A stretch of 64,000 bases of DNA from Trebonia sp963843745 (lineage in GTDB: Bacteria > Actinomycetota > Actinomycetes > Streptosporangiales > Streptosporangiaceae). The notes beneath the pieces were generated by a model. It saw only the letters and a program-made list of their open reading frames with translations, searched no databases and was not told where the DNA came from. Below, one piece after another: positions 7,623 through 15,980 of this stretch. The position numbers were made by a program, and so were the translations under genes. Each line of letters opens with the position of its first letter. Positions within the stretch are counted from its first letter, which is position 1. The stretch is from positions 558,001 to 622,000 of the forward strand of contig CAWJLP010000007.1 in the NCBI GenBank assembly GCA_963843745.1, written 5' to 3'.

Positions 7623-8954
7623 CTACTGCTGGTGGCGGCGCGGGCGCAGCGCCCTGGCGAGCAGCGCCGACAGCGCGGCGGCGGTCCCGGTGCCGGTCAG
7701 CGCGAGGCCAAGCGGTCCCGCGGACGTCGGCTCGTCGAGCTGCAGGGCGCGCAGCCGGTGCCTGAGTACGTGGACCTCGGCGCGGATCGCGCCGGCCAGG
7801 CTGCTGCCTGACCGGGACGTCCACCCTTCGGCCGCGTGCAGCTCCGTCAGCCTGCTGGTCAGCTCCTCGTAGCCGACCGGCCCGTCATGCAGGATGGCGA
7901 TCAGCAGGGCCGCCTCCCTGACGGCGACCGTGAAGTCGGGATCCGGGCCGTCGTCAGGCCCGATCAGCGCGGCGGTCCCGATGTGCCAGCGCACCGCGGC
8001 GTCGTCGGCCATCAGCCGGCCGGTCTTGGTCAGCACCAGGCTGGTGCCGCTGCGCCGCACCGCGCCCATCTCGTGCTGGGCGAGCCCGCGCAGGGTGTGC
8101 AGCGGGTACACGTCGAGTTCCTGGTGCCGCTTGCCCGCGGCGCCCGGGCCGTTCGCGGCGCCCCAGCCGAACATCCCGGCCGCCTCGCCGACCAGCGCCG
8201 GCGCGATGTAGTGCCGTGCGGTCAGCCGCAGGCCGGCGTCGGCGTGGTGCAGCAGCCAGCGAAGGGTCGGCAGCGGCTCGCCGGGCAGCACCGGCGGCTC
8301 GAGCAGCCGCGGCACCACCCGCCGGGCCATCTGGGCGCGCTCGCCAGGATGCCCGTGAGCCCACTCGTCGATGCGTTCGGCGCTGATCCTGCTGAGCCAG
8401 GTGTCGGTACCCGGCTCCTGAGTGGGCCTGGTCAGCCAGCGCTCGACGAGCCCGGCGCGCTTGGTCTTCCAGCCGCTGACGCCGACCCGCAGGTCTCCGG
8501 CGGCCACCGCGAGCTCGATCGCGGCGGCGCAGGCGTCGTAGGCGGCGCGCTCCTGCTGGCCCATCGCAGAACTCCAGGCGAGCAGGTCGGTGTCGGGCGG
8601 AGCGGCGTGCGAGGTGGCGAGCGCCTTGGAGTAGGCGGCGACGCCGTGGTCGTGGCCTTCGGCGTAGGCGGCGATGATCCGCTCGGTCTGCCCGGAAGCG
8701 CAGACGTCCCCGTAACGCTCCATGCCGGCCAGCGTGAGCAGCCTGGCCAGTGCCCTTGCGACCGCGATGTGGCCGCTCGATGACGCCGGCCAGCTCGTCG
8801 GCAGCACGCACCACAGGAACTCCTGCAAGCGCAGCAGCGAGATCACCTCAAGGCCGCCGCCTGATGTCAGCCAGCGGAGCGCGGCCTTCGCGTCCTCGGC
8901 TACCGCCGGGTCCTCGCGAGCGAGCGTCTGAAGTGCCTCCGCCTCATTCATCAT
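7623..8954 (-). CDS. Uncharacterised actinobacterial protein
   Basis: I do not recognise a named family. The product is about 443 residues, Ala/Leu-rich, largely helical and soluble. The N-terminal half has AALRWLTSGGGLEVISLLRLQEFLW and the C-terminal part contains what may be a winged-helix (SLVLTKTGRLMADD, then a stretch ending in ALLIAILHDGPVGYEELTSRLTELHAAEGW), similar in layout to conserved actinobacterial proteins of unknown role. There is no signal peptide, membrane helix or catalytic motif I can name. Its stop is 8 bases from the convergent pobA stop. Starts at 8954, 8951 or 8972 are possible; MMNEAEAL is the best opening. Confidence 0.7.
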   Translation of the reverse strand: MMNEAEALQTLAREDPAVAEDAKAALRWLTSGGGLEVISLLRLQEFLWCVLPTSWPASSSGHIAVARALARLLTLAGMERYGDVCASGQTERIIAAYAEGHDHGVAAYSKALATSHAAPPDTDLLAWSSAMGQQERAAYDACAAAIELAVAAGDLRVGVSGWKTKRAGLVERWLTRPTQEPGTDTWLSRISAERIDEWAHGHPGERAQMARRVVPRLLEPPVLPGEPLPTLRWLLHHADAGLRLTARHYIAPALVGEAAGMFGWGAANGPGAAGKRHQELDVYPLHTLRGLAQHEMGAVRRSGTSLVLTKTGRLMADDAAVRWHIGTAALIGPDDGPDPDFTVAVREAALLIAILHDGPVGYEELTSRLTELHAAEGWTSRSGSSLAGAIRAEVHVLRHRLRALQLDEPTSAGPLGLALTGTGTAAALSALLARALRPRRHQQ

Positions 8955-9038
8955 GCGGCCAGTCTGCCCCACGAGGATCGGTCGCGGTAGACGCGTTGCT
9001 GATTTGGCAGGTGATGTGCCGGTCGTGCACGACTAGCA

Positions 9039-9058
9039 GCCATATCGTGATATATGGC
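9039..9058. promoter_or_regulatory. AT-rich palindrome upstream of methyltransferase
   Basis: A perfect 7-bp inverted repeat, GCCATAT and ATATGGC with a 6-base spacer, lies in the divergent gap about 70 bp before the methyltransferase start. In such GC-rich DNA it stands out as a candidate operator or promoter (-10 like TATCGTGATAT). Confidence 0.45.
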
Positions 9059-9126
9059 CACATCCCGGCGGCCGGTTAAGGCGGGAACGTACGCCGCCCG
9101 GGGCGGCTTCGGGCATCATTGCTCGG

Positions 9127-9906
9127 GTGAGCGGCATTTACGACGAACCCGAGCTGTACCAGCTGGCCTGCGCCTATCGCGACGTGCCGACCGAGGTCAC
9201 CGCGCTGCTTGCCTGGTGCGGCGAGCACTCGCGGGAAGAGGTCCAGTCGGTCCTCGAGCTGGCCGCCGGCCCCGCCGAGCACGCCCTCGAACTCGCCCGC
9301 CGCGGGCTGCGCGCCACGGCGCTGGACAAGTCCGCCGCGATGTGCGGGTTCGCGGCGGCGCGGGCCGAGGCCGCCGGGCTTGACCTCGGCGTGGTCGAGG
9401 CGGACATGCGGGACTTCAAGCTCCCGGACCGCTTCGATCTCGCGATCACCATGCTGAACTCGCTCTGCCACCTCTTCACCCTCGACGACCTGCTCGCCCA
9501 CCTGGCCGCCGTGGCTGCGCACCTGCGGCCCGGCGGGCTCTACATCGCCGAGCTCGCGCACCCCGCCGACTACTTCGCGCCGGTCCCGCGGACCAGCAGC
9601 GAGTGGACGATCGATCAGGAAGGCGTCCGCGCCGAGGTGCGGTGGGGCGGCGGCCAGGACCGGATCGACCCTGTGACGCAGATCACCAGGGAACACATGA
9701 GCATCACCGCTCACGACGCGGACGGGACGGTCCGCGCGACTAGCGACGTGGTGCCCAACCGGTTCTGGACCGCGACCGAGCTGACCGCCGCGCTCCGCCT
9801 CGACGGCAGCTTCACGGTCGCGGCCAGCTACGGCGACTTCGACGACAGCACGGGGCTGGCCGACCCGGCCGCGTGGCGGATGATCCTCGTCCTCCGCCGC
9901 GCCTAG
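9127..9906 (+). CDS. Class I SAM-dependent methyltransferase
   Basis: The 259-residue protein has a Rossmann-type SAM site: motif I VLELAAGPAEHALEL (42-56), an acidic residue after strand 2 (ATALDKS), EADMRDF for motif II and LAITMLNSLCHLF after it, with LRPGGLYIAEL as motif III. The C-terminal half (about 160-259) is a beta-rich lid with NRFWTATELTAAL. Family members methylate small molecules, and nothing nearby identifies the substrate. The start is the GTG at 9127, which gives MSGIYDEPELYQ, a common N-terminus in this group. The gene stands alone between divergent and convergent neighbours. Confidence 0.85.
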   Translation: MSGIYDEPELYQLACAYRDVPTEVTALLAWCGEHSREEVQSVLELAAGPAEHALELARRGLRATALDKSAAMCGFAAARAEAAGLDLGVVEADMRDFKLPDRFDLAITMLNSLCHLFTLDDLLAHLAAVAAHLRPGGLYIAELAHPADYFAPVPRTSSEWTIDQEGVRAEVRWGGGQDRIDPVTQITREHMSITAHDADGTVRATSDVVPNRFWTATELTAALRLDGSFTVAASYGDFDDSTGLADPAAWRMILVLRRA

Positions 9907-9952
9907 CCGGGCCGGCCGCGCCTGCGCCGTGCGCCCGCGCCTTGCGCCGCGC

Positions 9953-11602
9953 CTACTCGACCGGGATCTCCTTGTTGATCAGCGACAGGTCGATGCCCTG
10001 CCGGGCGCGCACCGTGCGCGCCACGAGGAAGATCGCCAGCGCGAGCACGTACATCGCGCCCATGTAGATCAGCGAGTCGTTGTTGTTGACGCCGTAGGCG
10101 GATTTCGACAGCCACTCGTAAAGGCAGAAGCCGATCAGCCCGATGGTCACCAGGCCGCCCGCGGGCACCACCGGCACCCCGAGTAGCCGAATCCGCGACG
10201 CCGGCGAGGCCCGCCACAGTTCCGGCTTGCGCCACGGCAGGATCACCACGGCGATGGCGCTGAACAGGTACGTCACCGCGATCACCAGCGTCGCGTCCAG
10301 GGTGTAGGTATGGAACGTCGAGTTGTAGGCGTACAGTGCGCTCAGCCCGACCGCGGGCAGCAGCATCAGCACCAGCGACCACACCGGCACCCGGCGCTTT
10401 TCCGATACCTGGGCCGCGCCGTCCGGCAGGATCCGGTCGAAGGCCGCGGCGAAGATCACCCGGGTCGAGGAGAGGAACAGCGTCCCCACCCACCCGAAGA
10501 ACCACAGGCTCATCAACAGGATCAAAATCACCTGGAACGCCGTATTGTGCACTAGCCAGGCAGCCAGCAGCACCGGGTACGGGAAGATCGGCAGTGCGTG
10601 TGCCGTGGGGATCCCGTACAGGGAGTCCACCCAGAGCACGTTCGCGGACTGATAGAACGACCACCCGAACGTCTTGGCGAACAGCGTCAGGAGGACAACC
10701 GACAGCAGCACCGTGGTCCACAGCCCGAAGAACATGCCGCTGAACACGCGCTTGAAGTCGCTCGCCCCGCGGACCTCGCCGTACAGCGTGGTGCCCCAGT
10801 TCGGCCACAGCAGGTAGAACATCAGCATCGGGACCAGCAGCAGCGACTGGCTGAACGCGCCCGCCACGCCGAACGGCGGCGCCGTGTACCCGACCGCCTT
10901 GCTGCCCGCGTCCGCGAGCGTGCCGCCGTATCCGTTCTTCATCCCGAACAGCTTGGCGGTCTCCGAGTTGAACGACGAGATGAAGGCCGCCTTGCTAGAC
11001 ACCAGCAGGATGATCACGATGATCGCGAACCCGATGAGCCCGCCGAGGAAGCACCACTTCTGCACGCTCGCGTACCCGGCCATGCCGAGCGAGACCAGCA
11101 CGCCGGCTAGCGCGATCGTGATCAGCGTGACGACGAAGATGCCGTTGGGGGTGCCGAACCACGCCGCCCCCGACGAGCTGCCGAGCGTCGCCCACAGCGG
11201 CTGGAAGAACTCCTCCGCCAGCACCGACCCGTAGATCGGCGCCCATAGCCAGAGGATGAACCACCATCCGGTGGCGGCCATCACGAAGCCGAGCCCGCTG
11301 CCGAACGGGAGGATGCGGCTCTGCCACACATAGTCGCCTCCCGCCCGCGGGATCGTGACGACAAGCCCGCTGTAGGCGAGGACGAGGAACGACACCCACA
11401 CGCCCGAGAGCAGCACGGCGGTAAGCAGCTGCCCGCTCGGGAACGCGCCCTGGTAGGCGAACTCGACCAGACCCAACGTGATTATGTTGGTGGACAGGCA
11501 GGCGTAGATCATCGAGTCGCGCACGGACCAGCCCCGGACCAGCCCGGTAGCGTTCCGCAGGAAAAGCGCAGGTTTTTCGTCGCCGAGGGCGTCGGTGGCC
11601 AT
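9953..11602 (-). CDS. APC-superfamily amino acid permease
   Basis: The 549-residue protein has about 12 hydrophobic helices and the early APC pattern (GLVRGWSVRDSMIYACLSTN, then PRAGGDYVWQSR near residue 85). It should carry amino acids or amines across the inner membrane by proton or substrate exchange. The segment around LFLSSTRVIFAAAFDRILPD, at about two thirds of the length, matches the conserved cytoplasmic loop of amino acid permeases. The specificity cannot be read from the sequence. An AT-rich gap (11603-11686) separates it from the upstream metallophosphoesterase, suggesting its own promoter. Confidence 0.88.
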   Translation of the reverse strand: MATDALGDEKPALFLRNATGLVRGWSVRDSMIYACLSTNIITLGLVEFAYQGAFPSGQLLTAVLLSGVWVSFLVLAYSGLVVTIPRAGGDYVWQSRILPFGSGLGFVMAATGWWFILWLWAPIYGSVLAEEFFQPLWATLGSSSGAAWFGTPNGIFVVTLITIALAGVLVSLGMAGYASVQKWCFLGGLIGFAIIVIILLVSSKAAFISSFNSETAKLFGMKNGYGGTLADAGSKAVGYTAPPFGVAGAFSQSLLLVPMLMFYLLWPNWGTTLYGEVRGASDFKRVFSGMFFGLWTTVLLSVVLLTLFAKTFGWSFYQSANVLWVDSLYGIPTAHALPIFPYPVLLAAWLVHNTAFQVILILLMSLWFFGWVGTLFLSSTRVIFAAAFDRILPDGAAQVSEKRRVPVWSLVLMLLPAVGLSALYAYNSTFHTYTLDATLVIAVTYLFSAIAVVILPWRKPELWRASPASRIRLLGVPVVPAGGLVTIGLIGFCLYEWLSKSAYGVNNNDSLIYMGAMYVLALAIFLVARTVRARQGIDLSLINKEIPVE

Positions 11603-11686
11603 ATGTTCTCCTACAAGGGGTTATAAATCAGTTATTCCGAACGTACGTATGATGACTCCCAGGCCCTATCCATCGCCACCACGGTT

Positions 11687-12619
11687 TTAACCGTTGACTA
11701 GGACGTACTTGACTTTGCCCTTCTTCTGGTTCAAATCGATGATGGCCGCCTGGAGCACGCCGTCGCTGTAGGAACTGCCGGGGTTAATGGCGAGGGTGCG
11801 GCCCACCCGCGCCACGCCGCGGCTTTCGTGAATGTGCCCGTGCACGGAAAGCGGCGGCTGGTACCGCTGCAGCGCCTCCCTTACCGCGGTGGAGCCCACC
11901 GGCTTCATGACCGCGCCGCCGTGCGTCGGCCGCATGTTCGCGTCGAGCGCGGGCGCCTCGTCAAGGCCGGTACCGAACGGCGGGGCGTGGAAGTTGAAGA
12001 TCGTCCGGCTCAGGTCGGGAATCTGGCCGGCGACGGCGTCGATCTTCGCCGCCAGCTCGTCCTCCGGCGCCTCGCGGTGGGTGTTCCACGGGGTGGGGTT
12101 GGTCCAGCCCATCGACACCATGGACCAGCCGTCCAGGTCGAGGACCTTCCCCTCGGCGAACGTCACGCAGGGCGAGGCCTCGAGGATCGGGTCGATCTCG
12201 AAGATGTCGTCGTTTCCGCCGTTCAGGATGCAGGGGATGTCGCCGCCGCGCAGCTTGCCGTCCGCCATGTCCAGCCAGCGGTCCAGGGACTGGGTCATCT
12301 CCGTGTTGAACCGATCGTCGATGGCCTGCTCGGTGCTGAGCTCGTCGAGCTCATCGGGCGTGACGATCGCCGGGTACGAGCCGCGGTCCCTGAGCTGCTT
12401 CTGCGCCTCCTCCAGCGCTTCGCGGTTCTCCAGGCGGCGCCGTTCGCCCCTGATGGTGACCTCCCAGTACCCGTTGCGGGCCACGATCGGGACCATGATC
12501 TTGCCGGTGACGTCGCCGCCGAGCACCACCAGGTCGGCCTTGTAGAAGGCCGCCGCGTTGAGGAACTTGCGCCAGCAGATTTCCGACCCGTGGATGTCGG
12601 TTGCGAAGAAGATCTTCAT
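11687..12619 (-). CDS. Calcineurin-like metallophosphoesterase
   Basis: The 310-residue protein has the five metal-binding blocks: D8-x-H10-G, GGDVTG (34-39), GGND (134-137), an internal FNFHAPP His, and GHIH near residue 262. A helical insertion between blocks two and three (about 60-125) is large for the family. It should hydrolyse a phosphomonoester or diester with two metal ions; the substrate is unknown. Its ATG overlaps a TGA in the preceding gene's alternative frame (ATGA), so the two were probably translationally coupled, linking it to the nucleotidyltransferase-like protein. Confidence 0.88.
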   Translation of the reverse strand: MKIFFATDIHGSEICWRKFLNAAAFYKADLVVLGGDVTGKIMVPIVARNGYWEVTIRGERRRLENREALEEAQKQLRDRGSYPAIVTPDELDELSTEQAIDDRFNTEMTQSLDRWLDMADGKLRGGDIPCILNGGNDDIFEIDPILEASPCVTFAEGKVLDLDGWSMVSMGWTNPTPWNTHREAPEDELAAKIDAVAGQIPDLSRTIFNFHAPPFGTGLDEAPALDANMRPTHGGAVMKPVGSTAVREALQRYQPPLSVHGHIHESRGVARVGRTLAINPGSSYSDGVLQAAIIDLNQKKGKVKYVLVNG

Positions 12620-13403
12620 CGGATGCCGCTTTCCGTAAGTGCGCTACCTCTTCTGGCAGCTCGTACCACCGCACGCGATCGCCGACGTTGGCCCGCAGCC
12701 GCCACTTGACGCCCTTGGGCACCGACTTCGCGAACTCGAGCAACTGGGCCGCCTGCGCGAGCGGGTCGAAGGGCGCCGTCCGCGGGACCAGCCCGGGGTT
12801 CTCCGCGATCAGCGCCGGCAGCTTCTCCAGGTTCCCTGTGCAGGTCCGCCACCAGCCCCAGTCCGCGCCGAGCACCTCACCAAACCGGCCGGTGTCGATC
12901 ACGTCGCCGCCGCCCGCCCCGGCGGACTGCGCCGTGCCGACCGGCACCCCCGCGAGCAGGTGCGTGATGTCGTGCGCGTCCTTGGCGTTCAGCTCGAAGA
13001 TCTGCAGCTTGGACAGCAGCAAATCGGCCGGGTCGAGGGTGAGCGAAGAATTGCGGAATGACGGCCGGAAATCGAGCGTGTGGCACATCACCAGCCGGTC
13101 CACCATGACGTCGACAGGCCGTCCCGACGGGGCGATGAAGTACATCTGCCGGTCGCCGTTCAGGCTGTTGAACATGCGGTCCGCGGTGCACCCGCCGCGT
13201 TCCAGGTATGCGGCGACGTCGCGGCGTCCTTTTCCCGTGCACGCCAGGTCCATGTCCTGGCCTGGCCGTAGCCGGGGCGGGAATTCCGGGCAGAGCACGC
13301 GCACCCCGAGGCCGCCGAGCAAACGGAGTTTCAGGCCCTCTCGCATCGCGCCCTCGACGAGCGAAACCGCCTCAGGCAGCGGGTCGTCGTCGGGTGCGGT
13401 CAT
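12351..13403 (-). CDS. Nucleotidyltransferase-like protein, 3' end out of frame
   Basis: Residues 1-150 resemble minimal nucleotidyltransferase-fold proteins (LLGGLGVRVLC, then GQDMDLACTGKGRRDVAAYL, then PVDVMVDRLVM), with Gly-Gly and paired Asp residues in the right order for a metal site. The frame runs 269 bases into the metallophosphoesterase gene, where the translation turns into Arg/Gly shadow. Another frame ends at a TGA (12616-12618) overlapping the next ATG, and reads naturally as a continuation of YELPEE. A one-base indel near 12640-12655 therefore probably destroyed the true stop. The real protein should have about 260 residues. The start is ATG 13403. Confidence 0.65.
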   Translation of the reverse strand: MTAPDDDPLPEAVSLVEGAMREGLKLRLLGGLGVRVLCPEFPPRLRPGQDMDLACTGKGRRDVAAYLERGGCTADRMFNSLNGDRQMYFIAPSGRPVDVMVDRLVMCHTLDFRPSFRNSSLTLDPADLLLSKLQIFELNAKDAHDITHLLAGVPVGTAQSAGAGGGDVIDTGRFGEVLGADWGWWRTCTGNLEKLPALIAENPGLVPRTAPFDPLAQAAQLLEFAKSVPKGVKWRLRANVGDRVRWYELPEEVAHLRKAASDEDLLRNRHPRVGNLLAQVPQRGGLLQGRPGGARRRRHRQDHGPDRGPQRVLGGHHQGRTAPPGEPRSAGGGAEAAQGPRLVPGDRHAR

Positions 13404-13410
13404 GCGAAGA

Positions 13411-15180
13411 TCATGGGGAAATAACCGCCGCACTGTCCAGACATAAAGTGTCGTCTGTCACATTGGTTCCACCATGTGGGAAATCCGCTAACCCGGCCGC
13501 GGCCCCCGATTGGTGCCGGTAAAACGGGGTCTGCTCCGCGGGCAGCGGGGCCGCGCCCATGATCAGGTCGGCGGCCTTTTCTGCGAGCATCATCACCGGG
13601 GCGTAAATGTTGCCGTTGGTCACGTACGGCATGGCCGACGCGTCGACCACCCGCAGCCCGGCGACGCCGTGCACGCGCAGCGACGCCGGGTCGGTCACCG
13701 CCAGCGGCCCGGTTCCCATCGCGCAGGTGCAGGACGGGTGCAGCGCGGTCTCCGCGTCCCGCGCGACCCACGCGAGGATCTCCTCCTCGGTCGCCACCGA
13801 CGGACCCGGCGACAGTTCCCCGGCATTGAACTCGTCGAACGCCGACTGGTTCAGGATGTTCCTGGTGATCTGGATCGCCTCGACCCACTCCTGCCGGTCG
13901 GTCGGCGTGGACAGGTAGTTGAACCGCAGCGCCGGCTTGGCGAACGGGTCCGCGGACCCGATCTTGACGGTGCCGCGCGAGTCGGAGTACATCGGCCCGA
14001 TGTGCACCTGGTAGCCGTGCCCGCCGGCCGGGGCGGACCCGTCGTAGCGGACCGCGATCGGCAGGAAGTGGAACATCAGGTTCGGGTACGCGACCGAGTC
14101 GTTGGATCTGACGAACCCGCCGCCCTCGAAATGGTTGGTCGCGGCGGGACCGGAGTGGCGCAGCCACCATTCGGCCGCCACCCTGGGCCGGTTGCGCCAC
14201 TTGAGCGCGGGTGCCACCGACACCGGCAGCTTGGACCCGTACTGGACGTACACCTCCAGGTGGTCCTGCATGTTCTCGCCGACGCCCGGCAGGTCCGCCA
14301 CGACCGGGATGCCGAGCGCGGAGAGTTCGGCCGCGTTGCCCACCCCGGAAAGCTGCAGCAACTGGGGCGAGCCGAACGCCCCGGCGCACACGATCACCTC
14401 GCCGCCGTGTGCCTGGCGGCGGGAACCAGGCGACCCCGTCGCGGTGAGCGGCGCGAATTCCACCCCGGTCGCGCGCGTCCCGTCGAAGAGGATCCTGGTG
14501 GCCTGCACCCGGGTCTCGACCCGCAGGTTCGGCCGGTCCAGGACCGGGTGCAGGTAGGCGCGCGCCGCGGACAGCCGGCGGCCGTGGTGAATGTTCCTGT
14601 CGAAGGCGGCGAACCCCTCCTGCCGGTACCCGTTCACGTCGCTCGTGAGGGGGTACCCGGCCTGCTGCACCGCGATAAAGAAGGCCTGAAACAGCGGGTT
14701 GTCGGCCGGGCCGCGCTCGAGAACGAGCGGCCCCGACGACCCGCGGAAGGCCTCGTCCGGCGTGTCCTCCGCGGCCAGGCAGTTCTCCATCCGCTTGAAG
14801 TACGGCAGGCAGTGCGCGTAATCCCAGTCCGCCATGCCGGGGTCGGCCGCCCACCGCTCGTAGTCCAGCGGGTTGCCGCGCTGGAAGATCATCCCGTTGA
14901 TGCTGCTCGACCCGCCAAGCACCTTGCCGCGGGCATGGTAGATCCGGCGGTCGTTCAGGAACGGCTCTGGCTCGCTCTCGTACTGCCAGTCGTAGAACCG
15001 GGAGCCGATCGGGAAGGTGAGCGCGCCCGGCATGTGGATGAACGGATCCCAGGCGTAATCGGACCGGCCCGCCTCGAGCACGAGCACACGGGTGGTGGCG
15101 TCCGCCGACAAGCGGTTCGCCAGGGCGCTGCCGGCCGAGCCGCCGCCGACGATGATGTAGTCGAAAAGACTTGGAGCCAT
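13411..15180 (-). CDS. GMC-family FAD oxidoreductase, choline dehydrogenase-like
   Basis: The 589-residue length and motifs fit BetA-type GMC enzymes: FAD fold VGGGSAGSALANRL (11-24), GMC signature HARGKVLGGSSSINGMI near 83-99, a second signature GAFGSPQLLQLSGVG near 280, and the C-terminal SCTCAMG and GNIYAPVMMLAEKAADLI. Such enzymes oxidise primary alcohols with FAD; choline to betaine aldehyde is the best-known case, but no betaine aldehyde dehydrogenase is adjacent, so the substrate is open. The start is ATG 15180 (MAPSLFDYIIVGGG); a longer open frame upstream crosses a palindrome and is rejected. Confidence 0.88.
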   Translation of the reverse strand: MAPSLFDYIIVGGGSAGSALANRLSADATTRVLVLEAGRSDYAWDPFIHMPGALTFPIGSRFYDWQYESEPEPFLNDRRIYHARGKVLGGSSSINGMIFQRGNPLDYERWAADPGMADWDYAHCLPYFKRMENCLAAEDTPDEAFRGSSGPLVLERGPADNPLFQAFFIAVQQAGYPLTSDVNGYRQEGFAAFDRNIHHGRRLSAARAYLHPVLDRPNLRVETRVQATRILFDGTRATGVEFAPLTATGSPGSRRQAHGGEVIVCAGAFGSPQLLQLSGVGNAAELSALGIPVVADLPGVGENMQDHLEVYVQYGSKLPVSVAPALKWRNRPRVAAEWWLRHSGPAATNHFEGGGFVRSNDSVAYPNLMFHFLPIAVRYDGSAPAGGHGYQVHIGPMYSDSRGTVKIGSADPFAKPALRFNYLSTPTDRQEWVEAIQITRNILNQSAFDEFNAGELSPGPSVATEEEILAWVARDAETALHPSCTCAMGTGPLAVTDPASLRVHGVAGLRVVDASAMPYVTNGNIYAPVMMLAEKAADLIMGAAPLPAEQTPFYRHQSGAAAGLADFPHGGTNVTDDTLCLDSAAVISP

Positions 15181-15225
15181 AGCGCATAAGCAAAGCACCT
15201 CGGGGCGGGGTGTCGGCAGGGGCTT

Positions 15226-15275
15226 GGGGGAGATTTCCGCAGCCAGTCCTTCGGAACGCTGCGGAGAATCTCCCC
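15226..15275. repeat. Palindromic element family C, copy 1
   Basis: 18-base arms (15226-15243, 15258-15275) built on GGGGAGATTTCCGCAGC pair almost fully over a loop GTCCTTCGGAAC. The element lies just beyond the stop of the PTH2-like gene and before the GMC gene start. It can act as a terminator-like hairpin on either strand but has no T tract. Confidence 0.8.
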
Positions 15276-15287
15276 GGCGCCCCCGCC

Positions 15288-15971
15288 TCACCGCGCGGGC
15301 AGGCGCAGGGCTGGGAGGTCGGCGACTACCGTGCAGGAGCCTGGGGCGACCTCGGTGAAACCGCCGTCCTGGACCACCGGGAGGCCGCTGGATACCAGGT
15401 CCGGCCAGCGCTCCGGCGGGGCTGGGCGCACTGCTAGGTCGAAGTCGCGGTCCCGCCAGTCTGAGCGGTCGTTTGCGCCTAGGCGCATCCAGGCTAGTTG
15501 CGCGGCGTGGCCTACCTGGGCCATCGCCTTTCCCGCGGTCATCGGGAGCCCGGGGTTGATCCACAATACGGGTGTATCCACCGGAACCGCCGGCGGCGGT
15601 TCCGGGTCCTCGAGCTCGGTTCCGGCCACCTGCAATCTGGCCAGGTCGGGCGGCCATTCGTCGACTGGCACGGGTGGGTAAACCCGGATCTCCGCCGATC
15701 CCTGGGTGATCGTGATCCCCGGCAGCGCCTGCGCCCGCTCCCAGCCAGCCCCCCGCGCCCGCCGCACCACCTTGCGGATCCGCCCATCCGTCCAGGCGCG
15801 CACCGCGTCAGCCCACTCCCCATCGGGATCAGTAACCCGCGGATCATCGAGAAACCACAAGACGGCCTTCCCCGCCGCTTCAAGCGCATCCGTCCGGGCA
15901 GGCGGAGAACCCCTCTCGACCCGCACGACCAACGGCAACGCGTACTGCGGCGCTTCATCCCGGCTATCCAC
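15288..15971 (-). CDS. Peptidyl-tRNA hydrolase 2-like protein
   Basis: Residues about 130-220 match the PTH2 fold: a strand ending in WINPGLPMTAGKAMAQVGHAAQLAW (the Lys and His of the KxxxQxxHA motif), then VVQDGGFTEVAPGSCTVVA, the conserved DAGxTEVxPGSxTV segment with the catalytic Asp. PTH2 enzymes release peptides from peptidyl-tRNA, although actinobacterial members also have an N-terminal domain like the one here (residues 1-125, of unknown role), so its activity is uncertain. The gene is flanked by two inverted copies of palindromic element C. The start is ATG 15971. Confidence 0.75.
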   Translation of the reverse strand: MDSRDEAPQYALPLVVRVERGSPPARTDALEAAGKAVLWFLDDPRVTDPDGEWADAVRAWTDGRIRKVVRRARGAGWERAQALPGITITQGSAEIRVYPPVPVDEWPPDLARLQVAGTELEDPEPPPAVPVDTPVLWINPGLPMTAGKAMAQVGHAAQLAWMRLGANDRSDWRDRDFDLAVRPAPPERWPDLVSSGLPVVQDGGFTEVAPGSCTVVADLPALRLPAR

Positions 15972-15980
15972 GCCTAGACC

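Noticed and set aside
15181..15657. N-terminal extension of the GMC oxidoreductase
   Set aside because: The extra codons read through palindrome C and antisense of the PTH2-like gene; the FAD fold begins at the ATG at 15180.
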